Below are positions 15,032 through 21,834 of a DNA stretch of 25,384 bases, piece by piece. Location: IMG/VR virus record IMGVR_UViG_3300025941_001114, positions 1 to 25,384 of that record; one strand, written 5' to 3'. Positions within the stretch are counted from its first letter, which is position 1. Every line of letters begins with the position of its first letter. The notes beneath the pieces were generated by a model. That model was not told where the DNA came from and did not search any database. It worked only from the letters and a program-made list of their open reading frames with translations. The position numbers and the translations under genes were made by a program. Source of the stretch: a virus.

Positions 15032-15541
15032 CTAGAGCCCAATCACCACGACGTCGTACGAGACGGGCGTCGAGCCCGCGCTATTGGTGACGGTCAAGAG
15101 ATCCGTCGCGCCGCCCAACACGGGGACGATCGTGAGTCCCGCCGCCGCGGGCGCGGTCAGCACGAAGGTGCCGCCCGGCTTGATCGCGTACGCGTCGCTC
15201 GCCGCCACGAAGAGCGAAAAGGTGGTGTTCCCGCCGCCGATGATGACGTTGTTGGTGTTCGCCGCGGCCGCGTGGACGACCACCGCTTTGGCTTTGGTCA
15301 ACGCGACCGCGGCGCCCAGGCCATCGGTCAGCGCCGTGCCGCTCAGATCGAGATCTTCCGTGGCGCTCGCGGTCAGCGTCCTTGTGGCGCGATAGATCAC
15401 GTTGGCCTGCCCCGCGCCGGTGCCGGGGCCCAGGGCGGTCGTGTAGTCCAAGTTGATCTGGTCGCGCACCGTGCCCAAGGTCACGTTCGAGGCCTCGGCC
15501 TGGAGCTTCAGGACGATCTGGGAGGTTTGTGTGGCCGCCAT
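15032..15541 (-). CDS. Duplicated virion protein, copy 2
   Basis: A 169-residue protein whose ATG follows the stop of copy 1 directly (TAGATG). The first 30 residues are nearly identical to those of the upstream copy (ATQTSQIV, LKLQAEASNVTLGTVRDQI), as are the centre (SGTALTDGLG, HAAAANTNNV) and the end (VVIGL). By eye the two are about 70% identical over the full length. The sequence is T/A/V/G-rich and strand-like throughout, with KPGGT, as in beta-sandwich decoration or fibre proteins. No family was recognised. The differences are scattered through the whole length rather than confined to one end, consistent with an old duplication kept functional. Confidence 0.72.
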   Translation of the reverse strand: MAATQTSQIVLKLQAEASNVTLGTVRDQINLDYTTALGPGTGAGQANVIYRATRTLTASATEDLDLSGTALTDGLGAAVALTKAKAVVVHAAAANTNNVIIGGGNTTFSLFVAASDAYAIKPGGTFVLTAPAAAGLTIVPVLGGATDLLTVTNSAGSTPVSYDVVVIGL

Positions 15542-16042
15542 CTACAGTCCAATCACGACCAGGTCGAAGGTGACCCCGGTCCCGCTCGAGCTGTTCGTGA
15601 TGGTCAGCAGGTCCGCCGACGCCGCGGTCACGGTGATGCCCGCCACCGAGGGATCGGTCAACACCAGCGTGCCGCCCGGCTTGATCGCGATCTTGTCGGA
15701 CACGTCCGCGAAGATCGCGATCGTGGTGTTGACGCCGCCGACGACCACGTTGTTGGTGTTGGCCGCGGCGGCGTGGACGATGATCGCTTTGATTTTCGTG
15801 AGCGCGACGGCCGTGCCGAGGCCGTCGGTCAGGGCGGTCCCGCTGAAGTCATAATCCGCCGTGCCGCTCGCCGCCAGCGTGATCGTCGCCCGATAGATCA
15901 CGTTCGCGAGGCCCGCGCCCGAGCCCGGCCCGATGTTGGTGGTGTAGTCCAGCGCGATCTGATCGCGGACCGTGCCGAGGGTCACGTTCGAGGCCTCGGC
16001 CTGCAGCTTGATCACGATCTGGGAGGTTTGGGTCGCGGCCAT
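15542..16042 (-). CDS. Duplicated virion protein, copy 1
   Basis: A 166-residue protein with AAAGGACGG upstream of its ATG, so it probably sets translation for both copies. It is the first of a head-to-tail gene pair and is similar over its whole length to the next gene. Visible blocks are TSQIVIKLQAEASNVTLGTV, YRATITLAASGTADYDFSG, VALTKIKAIIVHAAAANTNN, a KPGGTLVLTDPSVAG turn, and the ITNSSSGTGVTFDLVVIGL end. The character is all-beta with no membrane segment or cysteine. The location between the gp6-like connector and the head closure gene is unusual for a decoration protein, so a neck or head-fibre role is also possible. Function not known. Confidence 0.72.
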   Translation of the reverse strand: MAATQTSQIVIKLQAEASNVTLGTVRDQIALDYTTNIGPGSGAGLANVIYRATITLAASGTADYDFSGTALTDGLGTAVALTKIKAIIVHAAAANTNNVVVGGVNTTIAIFADVSDKIAIKPGGTLVLTDPSVAGITVTAASADLLTITNSSSGTGVTFDLVVIGL

Positions 16043-16061
16043 GGGGCGTCCGTCCTTTGGT

Positions 16062-16676
16062 TCAGTCCAGCCGTTGCGTGGGGACGCTGCGATACGTCCG
16101 GTAAATGTCTTGCGAGCTCGAGGGCATCGGAATCGCCTGTTGGCGGGCCCCCGTCAGCACCGATTCCCGATTTTCGAAGAGGGTCGCCGCGTCCATGAGC
16201 ATCCCCATGACGATCAGGGGGGGAATCGCCGGACTGGCGCCGTAGCCCGCGACAAACCGGATCGTCACCGCGCCCATCTGCGACAGCGTGACGGGCCAGA
16301 TGCCGGCGAACGGCAGCGCAATGCGTCCCCGCTTGCACCGGGGGCCGGCGGGCGCCTGCACGAGGTAGTCACTCGTCGACCAGGTCTGCGTCACGCCGTC
16401 CGGATCCACGTAGTGCACGAACGAGACGGTCACGAGCGGCGGTTTTGGGATCTCGAGGTAGTCGTCGTCGGGAAACCCGTCGAGGACCCAGTCCCAGGTC
16501 TGCGTGAGGAGCGCGCGCCGCGTCGACACTTCGGCCCGATCGCTGGCCATCGGCACCAGCACCGAGGCGAGGTAGTCGTCCTCGTCGGTCTGATCCGGCG
16601 AGAGCCGACACTGCGCCTTGAGGGTCGCGAGGTCGAGTGCCGGACCGACCGCCGCGGTGTAGAGGGACAACGCCAT
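16062..16676 (-). CDS. gp6-like head-tail connector protein
   Basis: A 204-residue protein. Its front, LDLATLKAQCRLSPDQTDED followed by DYLASVLVPMASDRAEVSTRR, is the recognisable start of the phage connector group (phiE125 gp8 / HK97 gp6-like), with a D-D-x-x-L-x-x-x-I/V-x-x-A helix preceding R. Then follow a W-x-W/x-L-D-G-F strand (TWDWVLDGFPDDDYLEIPKP), PPLVTVSFVHYVDPDGV, the Tyr-Leu-Val segment DYLVQAPAGPRCKRGRIALP and VTIRFVAGYGASPAIPPLI with a C-terminal helix. This order is characteristic. These proteins form a ring below the portal. The gene begins three bases after the previous stop. Confidence 0.82.
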   Translation of the reverse strand: MALSLYTAAVGPALDLATLKAQCRLSPDQTDEDDYLASVLVPMASDRAEVSTRRALLTQTWDWVLDGFPDDDYLEIPKPPLVTVSFVHYVDPDGVTQTWSTSDYLVQAPAGPRCKRGRIALPFAGIWPVTLSQMGAVTIRFVAGYGASPAIPPLIVMGMLMDAATLFENRESVLTGARQQAIPMPSSSQDIYRTYRSVPTQRLD

Positions 16677-16679
16677 CCG

Positions 16680-17075
16680 TCAGCCCCCCAACGCGTAATA
16701 CAGGGTGATGGTGATCAAGGCGCTGTTGACGCTGTTGTTCGCGAGGGTCAGCGTCAACGCGTCGCCGTCGTCGACCGGGGGATGCGTGCCGGTGCCGCTG
16801 TAGACAATCGCGACCTTCTGCGCGGCCGAGGCGGAGCGATTCGCGCCGACGCCCTCGAGGACGTCGTAGCTGTAGGCGTCCAGGAGGGTGATGTCGTAGT
16901 TCGCCGTGGGATTCGTCACGCCCGGCGCCGTGCCCAGCGCCAGGAGCTGCCCTTCGAACGCCGGCAGCACCGTCGCCGGCACGGATCCATCCGTCGAGCT
17001 CGCCACAATCGCGGCGATTACCTGACGGATGTTCCCCACCCGACGCTGCGTGACGGTGACAGTCCCAACAGCCAT
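16680..17075 (-). CDS. Putative head structural protein, hypothetical
   Basis: A 131-residue protein beginning AVGTVTVTQRRVGNIRQVIA, with a helix-breaking G/T pattern after a charged front and then a long strand-like part (TANYDITLLDAYSYDVLEGV, AQKVAIVYSGTGTHPPVDDG, DALTLTLANNSVNSALITIT). The last 50 residues look like a single beta-sheet domain with a hydrophobic end, LYYALGG. There is no signal peptide, membrane segment or cysteine. Located among the capsid-side genes and just before the connector gene, it is probably a virion component, but I do not recognise a family. Confidence 0.62.
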   Translation of the reverse strand: MAVGTVTVTQRRVGNIRQVIAAIVASSTDGSVPATVLPAFEGQLLALGTAPGVTNPTANYDITLLDAYSYDVLEGVGANRSASAAQKVAIVYSGTGTHPPVDDGDALTLTLANNSVNSALITITLYYALGG

Positions 17076-17081
17076 GGCGGG

Positions 17082-17642
17082 TTACGCCAGGACCGGGGCG
17101 ACCGTGGTGCCGATCGTGTAGAGGACGGTCATGCGGGTCCGGCCGACGGTCGTCGCCGGCGTGCCCACCGTGACCACGCCGATGACGCTGTACGCGGTGG
17201 GACAGTAGCCGCCGATCAGATTGGCGGACTGTTGCCCGAAGCGCCCCGCGGTCGTCAGATACGCGCCGTTCACGCCGCCCCAGTTGTTGGCGTTGCTGGC
17301 TTGCAGCCGCTCGCCGAGGACCAGGTCGGTCGCTTTCAGGTTGCAGGTCGTGAACCAGCCGGTGGCCGCGTTCGCATCGCCGCAGGTAAACGCCGCCGTG
17401 CCGCCGGTCCAGAGGACCTGGGGCGTGACGATGATGTCGAGGAGCGTCGCGCCGGCCGGCAACACGATGGTGCCGGTATGCGTCAGCGAGGTGGCGTCCT
17501 CCGTGAACAACACCTGCTTGGAGACGATCCCGCCGCCCGCACCCGACGTGCCGTCAATCCGGAAGATCTCGACGCCGGCCGCGGTGTAGTAGATGAGCGC
17601 GGATCCGACCCACTTCGAATAGACCGCTTTTGAGCCTGCCAT
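17082..17642 (-). CDS. Putative capsid decoration or head protein, hypothetical
   Basis: A 186-residue protein with a GAGG about ten bases before its ATG. A hydrophobic/aromatic front (KAVYSKWVGSALIYYTAAGV) leads into GGGIVSKQVLFTEDATSL, a beta-rich centre with TFTHTG-like strands (GTIVLPAGATLLDIIVTPQV), two widely spaced cysteine pairs (AFTCGDANAATGWFTTCNLK) and a Gly/Ser/Ala/Tyr-rich end (FGQQSANLIGGYCPTAYSVI). This mix of short strands and small-residue loops is typical of head decoration or fibre proteins encoded behind the capsid gene. Family not recognised. Confidence 0.62.
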   Translation of the reverse strand: MAGSKAVYSKWVGSALIYYTAAGVEIFRIDGTSGAGGGIVSKQVLFTEDATSLTHTGTIVLPAGATLLDIIVTPQVLWTGGTAAFTCGDANAATGWFTTCNLKATDLVLGERLQASNANNWGGVNGAYLTTAGRFGQQSANLIGGYCPTAYSVIGVVTVGTPATTVGRTRMTVLYTIGTTVAPVLA

Positions 17643-17680
17643 GTATTGACGTCCTCACCGGCCTGGGGCCGTGCGCTGCG

Positions 17681-17908
17681 TTATCGACGCTGTCGTTTGC
17701 GGGACTTCTCGGGAACGATCGGGAGCGCCGCGGCGGTGATCAGCGGCGCCGCGGCCGCCACCGGGCGTGGCGCGAGGGGCGTCACGGTCTCGGCGATGGC
17801 GTCGACGACTCGTTCGGCCGTCCCCGATCGCAGGGCTCGCAGCCCGACGTCCGTGCGGTAATCGCGGACCTCGCCGGCATACGCGCCCGCGAGGGCTCGG
17901 AGCCACAT
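17681..17908 (-). CDS. Small basic-ended head-region protein, hypothetical
   Basis: A 75-residue protein starting three bases after the previous stop. The front WLRALAGAYAGEVRDYRTDV is alpha-helical, the middle has LRALRSGTAERVVDAIAETV, then comes a proline/alanine-rich linker and an arginine-lysine tail (PEKSRKRQRR). The basic tail could contact DNA or the acidic capsid interior. An alternative frame over the same bases (to 17655) is less protein-like. No family assigned; a small capsid-associated factor is the simplest reading from position. Confidence 0.55.
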   Translation of the reverse strand: MWLRALAGAYAGEVRDYRTDVGLRALRSGTAERVVDAIAETVTPLAPRPVAAAAPLITAAALPIVPEKSRKRQRR

Positions 17909-17911
17909 GGG

Positions 17912-18388
17912 CTACTTGATGACCGTGACGGCCGTGTTGCCTTCGTAGCGCGGATTCCCGACGCCGATGGCGCCGCAGAGCATCACGCTCGCGGTCGCAT
18001 CGATGCTGACCGTGAGCCAGGGCTGACCGTCCGTGATGGTGTCCGCGTCGACCTCGATCACCAGCAAGCGGTGGTCGTAGGTCGTCGCCGTCAAGGTGAG
18101 CCCGGTCGACGCCACGGCCGTGGCCGCGCCGAGGATGTCCGCGCTCGCCGCCTTGAAGTCGCCGCCGCCGAACCGATATTTGAAGGCGACATCGGTCGTC
18201 TTGGTCCCCTCGGTGGCCCCGTGCGACACCTTCAGGATCGAGTTGCCGGTGATGGCCCCGAAGTCGATGGCGACGGAGAGGCTGTGGATCCGGCCCATAT
18301 GGACGGAGTCGAAGTCGACGCCGGCGGACCCGTAGTCCTTGGCTTCACAGAGCGGGATGAGAATGTGCGACTCGGAATTGCGCGGCAT
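17912..18388 (-). CDS. Putative capsid decoration protein, hypothetical
   Basis: A 158-residue protein with AGGAG nine bases before the ATG, 51 bases downstream of the major capsid stop. Visible blocks are ILIPLCEAKDYGSAGVDFDS, HSLSVAIDFGAITGNSILKV, TTDVAFKYRFGGGDFKAASA, LTLTATTYDHRLLVIEVDAD and the end VGNPRYEGNTAVTVIK. The pattern ITGNSILKVSHGATEGTKTT followed by AFKYR, then a D-x-x-x-A-x-x-x-G segment, resembles small virion proteins often found immediately behind the capsid gene, which I know only as hypothetical. It is strand-rich, so a trimeric or monomeric decoration on capsid surface sites is plausible but not shown. Confidence 0.68.
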   Translation of the reverse strand: MPRNSESHILIPLCEAKDYGSAGVDFDSVHMGRIHSLSVAIDFGAITGNSILKVSHGATEGTKTTDVAFKYRFGGGDFKAASADILGAATAVASTGLTLTATTYDHRLLVIEVDADTITDGQPWLTVSIDATASVMLCGAIGVGNPRYEGNTAVTVIK

Positions 18389-18439
18389 GTGCGGTGCTCC
18401 TGTGCTCGAGATGACAAGGGATCGGTCGCGACCCGCGTG

Positions 18440-19870
18440 TTACGTGAGGGTCACGACGCACGACAGCGTCGACCCGCCCGACTTCGGCGTCAGCGCGGCG
18501 TTCCAGTTCAGCTGCCCGTCCGCGCGATACGTGAAGCGCCACACCTGTTCGTCGGTCAAGAACGCCACGTGGAGGGAGACGGCCATGTCGACGCCGCCCT
18601 TGTCGATGACGGTGTACTCGCCGGGGTTGACCAGGATGATGTCGCCCACGGTGCCGAGCGCCGCGCCGTACTCGGTCGTGAGAATCGGGCGCCCGTAGAG
18701 CGTCGCGGGCGAATAGCCCTGCGTGCCGGTGGGGCCGACCGAGATGCCGGCCGGGCGGTAGATGGGTGCCAACACGCCGGCGGTGCCGATAGCGATCGAC
18801 ATCTGCTCGAGCTCCTGCTCGACGCTCTGATCGACCATCCAGACGGACGTCGGTCGCAGGGGCGCCCACATGCGCTTCCACATGTTGGAGGCGTCTTCGT
18901 AGAGCACACGGCTCGCGGTGTTGCGCGTGACGGTGATGGCGGCGCCCGAGTTCAGGAAGCCGGCGGGCTTGTTGGACCCGTCGCCGTTGACGATGGCATC
19001 TTCGAGCCGGAACACGAGTTCCTTCGGCAGGATGCGACTCACGAAGGCCGAGAAGGCCGCCGCATCGATGATGAGCTCGTCGGTGCCGTAGACGAACGCC
19101 ATCAGTTTCTTGAGCTTCAATTCCATGGCGCGAAACTTCGGCCGCCCCGCACTCACGGCCGTGCCCTGCCCGACCCAGGTCGAGGCGACGCCGCCGTAGC
19201 GCGATCCGTCCGCCCGGCTCGTTTCGTCGATAGCCGGCAAGACGATGCCGTTGGAGTTGGCGCCGATCGGTTGGCGGGTGACGAGCGCCGCGATCGCGCC
19301 CGTGTCGTAGACGCGCTCGAGAATCGAATTGGACCGCTCGGGGGCAATCAAAAAGCCGCCATCCGAGGGCACGTCCGAATTGGCGCCGGTCGGGCCGCCG
19401 AGCATCTTGACCAGCTTGAAGTCCGTGGCGTCGGCCTCGTGGACCACGATCCGGCGCACGGCGTGCAGCGCCATCCCGAAGAACGAGGGGGATTTCAGGA
19501 GCTTGTCTTCGGCGCTCTCGCCGACCTGGACGCTGCCCTGGAGGCCGGCTTTGGCGACCGCCGCGGTGGCCACGTCGGCATCGGGATCGGCCACGCTCTT
19601 GACGGTCGCGGACTTCTCGGCCGCGTTGGCGGCTTCGGCGGCCTCGAGCAACTCGGCGACGTCGTCGAGTTGGGCTTTGAGCCCCTCGATCTGCGGCGCC
19701 AGCGCGGTGAACTTGGTGCGCTCCTCGTCGGTCAAGGCGCGCTTCTCGGCCACGGCCGCGTTGCCGATGTCGGCGCGTTCCTTGGAGAGTTTGGCGATCT
19801 CGCCCTTGACGTCGGCGGCGCGCTGACGGAGCGCTTTGAGATTGAAGGTGGCGGGGGCGGTGGCTGCCAT
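18440..19870 (-). CDS. Major capsid protein (HK97 fold)
   Basis: A 476-residue protein; the ATG at 19870 is chosen over one at 19903 because GGGAG stands nine bases ahead and the upstream bases form the leader hairpin. Residues 1 to about 110 are a coiled coil (LRQRAADVKGEIAKLSKERA, LAPQIEGLKAQLDDVAELLE), the delta/scaffold domain removed by the prohead protease. The mature part contains SFFGMALHAV, the PSDGGFLIAPERSNSILERV motif, VLPAIDETSRADGSRYGG, ELKLKKLMAFVYGTDELIID, the RLEDAIVNGDGSNKPAGFLN segment and YSPATLYGRPILTTEYGAAL, all in the order of HK97-type major capsid proteins. The protease gene lies upstream, separated by an opposite-strand gene. No lysine/asparagine crosslink can be judged from sequence alone. 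Confidence 0.95.
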   Translation of the reverse strand: MAATAPATFNLKALRQRAADVKGEIAKLSKERADIGNAAVAEKRALTDEERTKFTALAPQIEGLKAQLDDVAELLEAAEAANAAEKSATVKSVADPDADVATAAVAKAGLQGSVQVGESAEDKLLKSPSFFGMALHAVRRIVVHEADATDFKLVKMLGGPTGANSDVPSDGGFLIAPERSNSILERVYDTGAIAALVTRQPIGANSNGIVLPAIDETSRADGSRYGGVASTWVGQGTAVSAGRPKFRAMELKLKKLMAFVYGTDELIIDAAAFSAFVSRILPKELVFRLEDAIVNGDGSNKPAGFLNSGAAITVTRNTASRVLYEDASNMWKRMWAPLRPTSVWMVDQSVEQELEQMSIAIGTAGVLAPIYRPAGISVGPTGTQGYSPATLYGRPILTTEYGAALGTVGDIILVNPGEYTVIDKGGVDMAVSLHVAFLTDEQVWRFTYRADGQLNWNAALTPKSGGSTLSCVVTLT

Positions 19871-19877
19871 GTTGTGC

Positions 19878-19932
19878 GGCTCCCAAAAACGAAAAAAGCG
19901 CACGGCGTGAAATGGCCCCGCATTTCGGAGCC
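19878..19932 (-). promoter_or_regulatory. Shine-Dalgarno-masking pairing in capsid mRNA leader
   Basis: On the minus strand GGCTCC (19932 to 19927) is complementary to GGAGCC (19883 to 19878), which contains the capsid Shine-Dalgarno core GGAG. Adjacent to the first arm, GAAATG and CATTTC (19926 to 19909) form a 6-bp inner hairpin. The arms could hide the ribosome site when paired. A competing fold is the outer stem of the terminator-like element at the same place. Confidence 0.45.
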
Positions 19933-19948
19933 AAAACCCACCGCGCGC
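19892..19948 (-). terminator. Terminator-like hairpin with U6 directly before capsid gene
   Basis: On the minus strand GCGCGCGGTG (19948 to 19939) pairs with CGCCGTGCGC (19907 to 19898), ten pairs including two G-U, enclosing the GAAATG/CATTTC hairpin and followed by six T (19897 to 19892), CG and five more T. It is oriented toward the capsid gene, only 21 bases from its ATG. It may stop read-through transcripts, or shape a stable leader. Confidence 0.55.
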
Positions 19949-20097
19949 TTCTCAGAAGCCGCCTGTTGGTGTTACTGCCGCGATCGTCACTCGCTGAGGA
20001 CGAGAGCGCGTCAGCCGTGCGTGTTCGAGATCAGTTGTAGCGGGAAGCGGAAGGTGTACCTATTTGCGGTGCTGTTTATTCGGAGGAGTCGAGGACA
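19949..20097. other. Leader of plus-strand gene; no gene seen
   Basis: Between the capsid leader hairpin and the plus-strand genes no supported coding region is visible. A 13-base palindrome, GCTTCTCAGAAGC (19947 to 19959), lies at its left end and could be a protein-binding site or small hairpin. The stretch 20056 to 20085 is more AT-rich than its surroundings, which fits a promoter for the plus-strand gene, but no clear -35/-10 pair could be picked. Confidence 0.35.
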
Positions 20098-20211
20098 ATG
20101 CATCTGTCGCGCGTGCTCGGCGTTCCTGGCTGGGCACATGGGGATCTACCGCGGCGCGACGACGGAGTGATGCACGATGCGCACGTACTGGCTGAGCTTC
20201 TGCGACGCTGA
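20098..20211 (+). CDS. Possible 37-aa leader peptide
   Basis: A short plus-strand frame with a strong Shine-Dalgarno (GGAGGAG, 20082 to 20088, nine bases ahead of the ATG). It overlaps the start of the 118-aa gene in another frame and ends inside it at 20211, so it could couple or modulate its translation. The peptide (MHLSRVLGVPGWAHGD at the front) resembles nothing I know. Confidence 0.25.
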   Translation: MHLSRVLGVPGWAHGDLPRRDDGVMHDAHVLAELLRR

Positions 20212-20533
20212 TCGCCCGAAGGGCCGGCAGTTTCTCGGCGTGGTGATTGTCGATGTGTCCGCGGCCGACGCCGACGAGGCGCTGGCGATCTGGAACGCGA
20301 CGCATGTGGCCCCGATGCACGATCAGGTGGATGGGCCGTGGATCGCGGCGGCGATGCGTGCGTGCTGGCAGGCTGGTGTCAATCCTGGTGGCGAGATCGC
20401 GTCACTCCGGATCGACGACATCGACGGCTTCGCGGAACGCTCGCCGCGGTATGCCCGCTTGCGGCTCTTCACGCGCGAGGAGGTCGAAACGTTGGGCGCG
20501 CTGGACGATGCCCCCACCCCTCCAGCGCGGTAG
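20177..20533 (+). CDS. Opposite-strand 118-aa phage protein, hypothetical
   Basis: The only convincing plus-strand gene. GGAG lies nine bases before its ATG. The protein begins MRTYWLSFCDADRPKGRQFL, continues GVVIVDVSAADADEALAIWN, then WIAAAMRACWQAGVNPGGEI and a charged C-terminus. The Y-W-L-S-F-C-D plus K-G-x-x-F-L-G-V and N-P-G-G-E pattern resembles a group of small phage/bacterial hypothetical proteins known to me only by pattern, so no function is assigned. It diverges from the capsid gene and converges with the protease gene, interrupting the usual protease-capsid adjacency. This is the layout of a moron, an extra gene with its own signals, and it may act on the host rather than in the virion, which is inference. 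Confidence 0.75.
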   Translation: MRTYWLSFCDADRPKGRQFLGVVIVDVSAADADEALAIWNATHVAPMHDQVDGPWIAAAMRACWQAGVNPGGEIASLRIDDIDGFAERSPRYARLRLFTREEVETLGALDDAPTPPAR

Positions 20534-20544
20534 CTAAGGGGTGG
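20514..20544. terminator. Hairpin between convergent genes
   Basis: CCACCCCT (20514 to 20521) and AGGGGTGG (20537 to 20544) are perfect 8-bp complements with a 15-base loop that contains the stop codon of the 118-aa gene. The protease gene ends from the other side at 20586. No T-run follows on either strand, so it could be a weak two-way terminator at most. Confidence 0.4.
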
Positions 20545-20585
20545 CGGCTTGGTACTGTGAATCATCCAGGCGCGGCTGAGAGGTC

Positions 20586-21701
20586 TTACTCGCCGATGAC
20601 GAGCGCGATCGCAATCGCTTCTTGGTCAGCCGCCAGCGCGGAGGCCTCGGCCGCGGCTTTCGCCGCCGATTCTTTGTAGCAGGCGCATTCCGGCGAGCAG
20701 GTCGGACACAAGGGGGGACATTCGGTCTCCTCGCACGGGCACGCTGGCTCGCACTCGGGGCAGCCGGTGATGTCGTCGTCGGTCTTCGTTTTCTTCGCGG
20801 CCACGATTGCCCCCACGACCGGCGCGACGGGTGTGTCCGCTCGCGCCAGGGGACTCGCCGGCCGCGCCTTCGCCAAGCGGCCGATCACCTGCCCGAACGT
20901 CCCCGCCTTATCCGCCAGTCCGAGTTTGACCGCGGTCTTGCCGCGGAAGACTTTGCCCTGGCCAAACGTCTTGGCGACGACGGATTGATCCACGCCGCGG
21001 CCGCGGGCGACCGCCGCATCGAACCACCCGCCGATCTCGTCGACACTGGCCTGCAGCTCCGCGCGCGCGGTGTCGCTCAGCGGTGCGTACGGATGCCCAT
21101 CGATCTTGTTCTCGCCGTAGGCGATGAGCGTGATCGTGATCCCGGCCTTCTTGAGCATCTTCGAGATGTCGTCATGCTCACAATAGACGCCGATCGCCCC
21201 GATCTGCGCGCTTTGCGTCGCGTAGATCGTGTCCACCTGGCTCGCCAGCCAGTACGCGCACGAGCAGATCATCGTGTCGGCGACGGCGATGATCGGGCGG
21301 GACTCCTTCCCGCGCGCCGTGTAAATCTCGTCGGCAAACTCGGGCATCATGTCGATCACGCCGCCAGGTGAATCGATGCGAAAGGCGATCGTCTTCACCG
21401 CCGGATCGCCCAGCGCCATTCGGAACTGCTGCTGCAGATCCTGGATGCTCGCCCCGCCGAAGTAGTACGACAGCCAGGAGCTTTTGTACGTAATGGGGCC
21501 ACAGACATCGATGAGCGCGAGGTCCCCGACCATCTGGGGCGCGATCGTGCGTTGGCTGTACGCGGTGACCGCGGCCTGCACCGCGTCTGGACCCGCGAGG
21601 GCCGCGGCTTTCACCTTGGCGGTCGCCAACCACGCCCGAAAGGCTTTCGGCTCGACCCACAACTGCCCGCCGCCGAACATCTGCTCAAATTCAGTTCGCA
21701 T
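20586..21701 (-). CDS. Prohead protease, S49/SppA-type, with cysteine-rich tail
   Basis: A 371-residue protein with GGAG eight bases before the ATG; its start overlaps the 47-aa zinc-ribbon gene by 11 bases. The peptidase S49 features are IAFRIDSPGGVIDMM (S-P-G-G at 111 to 114), the nucleophile segment CSCAYWLASQVD with likely Ser147, and ENKIDGHPY with Lys199 as likely general base, the Ser/Lys dyad of SppA-type enzymes. A third family block is GKVFRGKTAVKLGLADKAG. It should cut the capsid delta domain and itself during maturation. Residues 313 to 341 hold nine cysteines with prolines and acidic residues (CPECEPACPCEETECPP, then CPTCSPECAC), followed by an Ala-rich helix. Such a tail is not part of the core S49 family and may bind metal. 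Confidence 0.88.
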   Translation of the reverse strand: MRTEFEQMFGGGQLWVEPKAFRAWLATAKVKAAALAGPDAVQAAVTAYSQRTIAPQMVGDLALIDVCGPITYKSSWLSYYFGGASIQDLQQQFRMALGDPAVKTIAFRIDSPGGVIDMMPEFADEIYTARGKESRPIIAVADTMICSCAYWLASQVDTIYATQSAQIGAIGVYCEHDDISKMLKKAGITITLIAYGENKIDGHPYAPLSDTARAELQASVDEIGGWFDAAVARGRGVDQSVVAKTFGQGKVFRGKTAVKLGLADKAGTFGQVIGRLAKARPASPLARADTPVAPVVGAIVAAKKTKTDDDITGCPECEPACPCEETECPPLCPTCSPECACYKESAAKAAAEASALAADQEAIAIALVIGE

Positions 21702-21834
21702 CGCGTTTTCTCCAGCCTGTTTCTTCGATCCAACACCGTGCGCACAGGGGGCCGTCCACCGTCCAGATGCGTCGCGATCCGCAATGCGGGCAATCGCGCC
21801 GCAAGAACACCCACAACCTCGTGAGCCAGCTCAC
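21691..21834 (-). CDS. 47-aa zinc-ribbon microprotein
   Basis: A short gene with a GTG start that overlaps the portal stop as GTGA, and GAGG about seven bases upstream. It reads SWLTRLWVFLRRDCPHCGSR, then WTVDGPLCARCWIEETGWRK. The CxxC - 13 residues - CxxC arrangement with G/R around it is a zinc ribbon of minimal size. The long frame (to 23136) that contains it in the same phase overlaps the portal and is a shadow; only this end is supported by the overlaps. Small zinc proteins occur among phage head genes, but the role is unknown. Confidence 0.65.
   Translation of the reverse strand: MSWLTRLWVFLRRDCPHCGSRRIWTVDGPLCARCWIEETGWRKRDAN

Larger units (their letters stand above)
15032..16042. repeat. 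Tandem gene duplication
   Basis: Two directly repeated genes of 510 and 501 bases. The first about 90 coding bases, read on the minus strand, are nearly the same in both, with the rest diverging to roughly 70% protein identity by eye. Confidence 0.8.

Noticed and set aside
18345-19934. 529-codon minus-strand frame overlapping the capsid gene
   Set aside because: Out-of-phase shadow of the major capsid protein, very arginine-rich.
17630-20170. 846-codon open frame on the plus strand
   Set aside because: It lies antisense to the capsid and decoration genes, its translation is R/G/D-rich without domains, and it runs through the capsid leader hairpin. High GC keeps antisense frames open.
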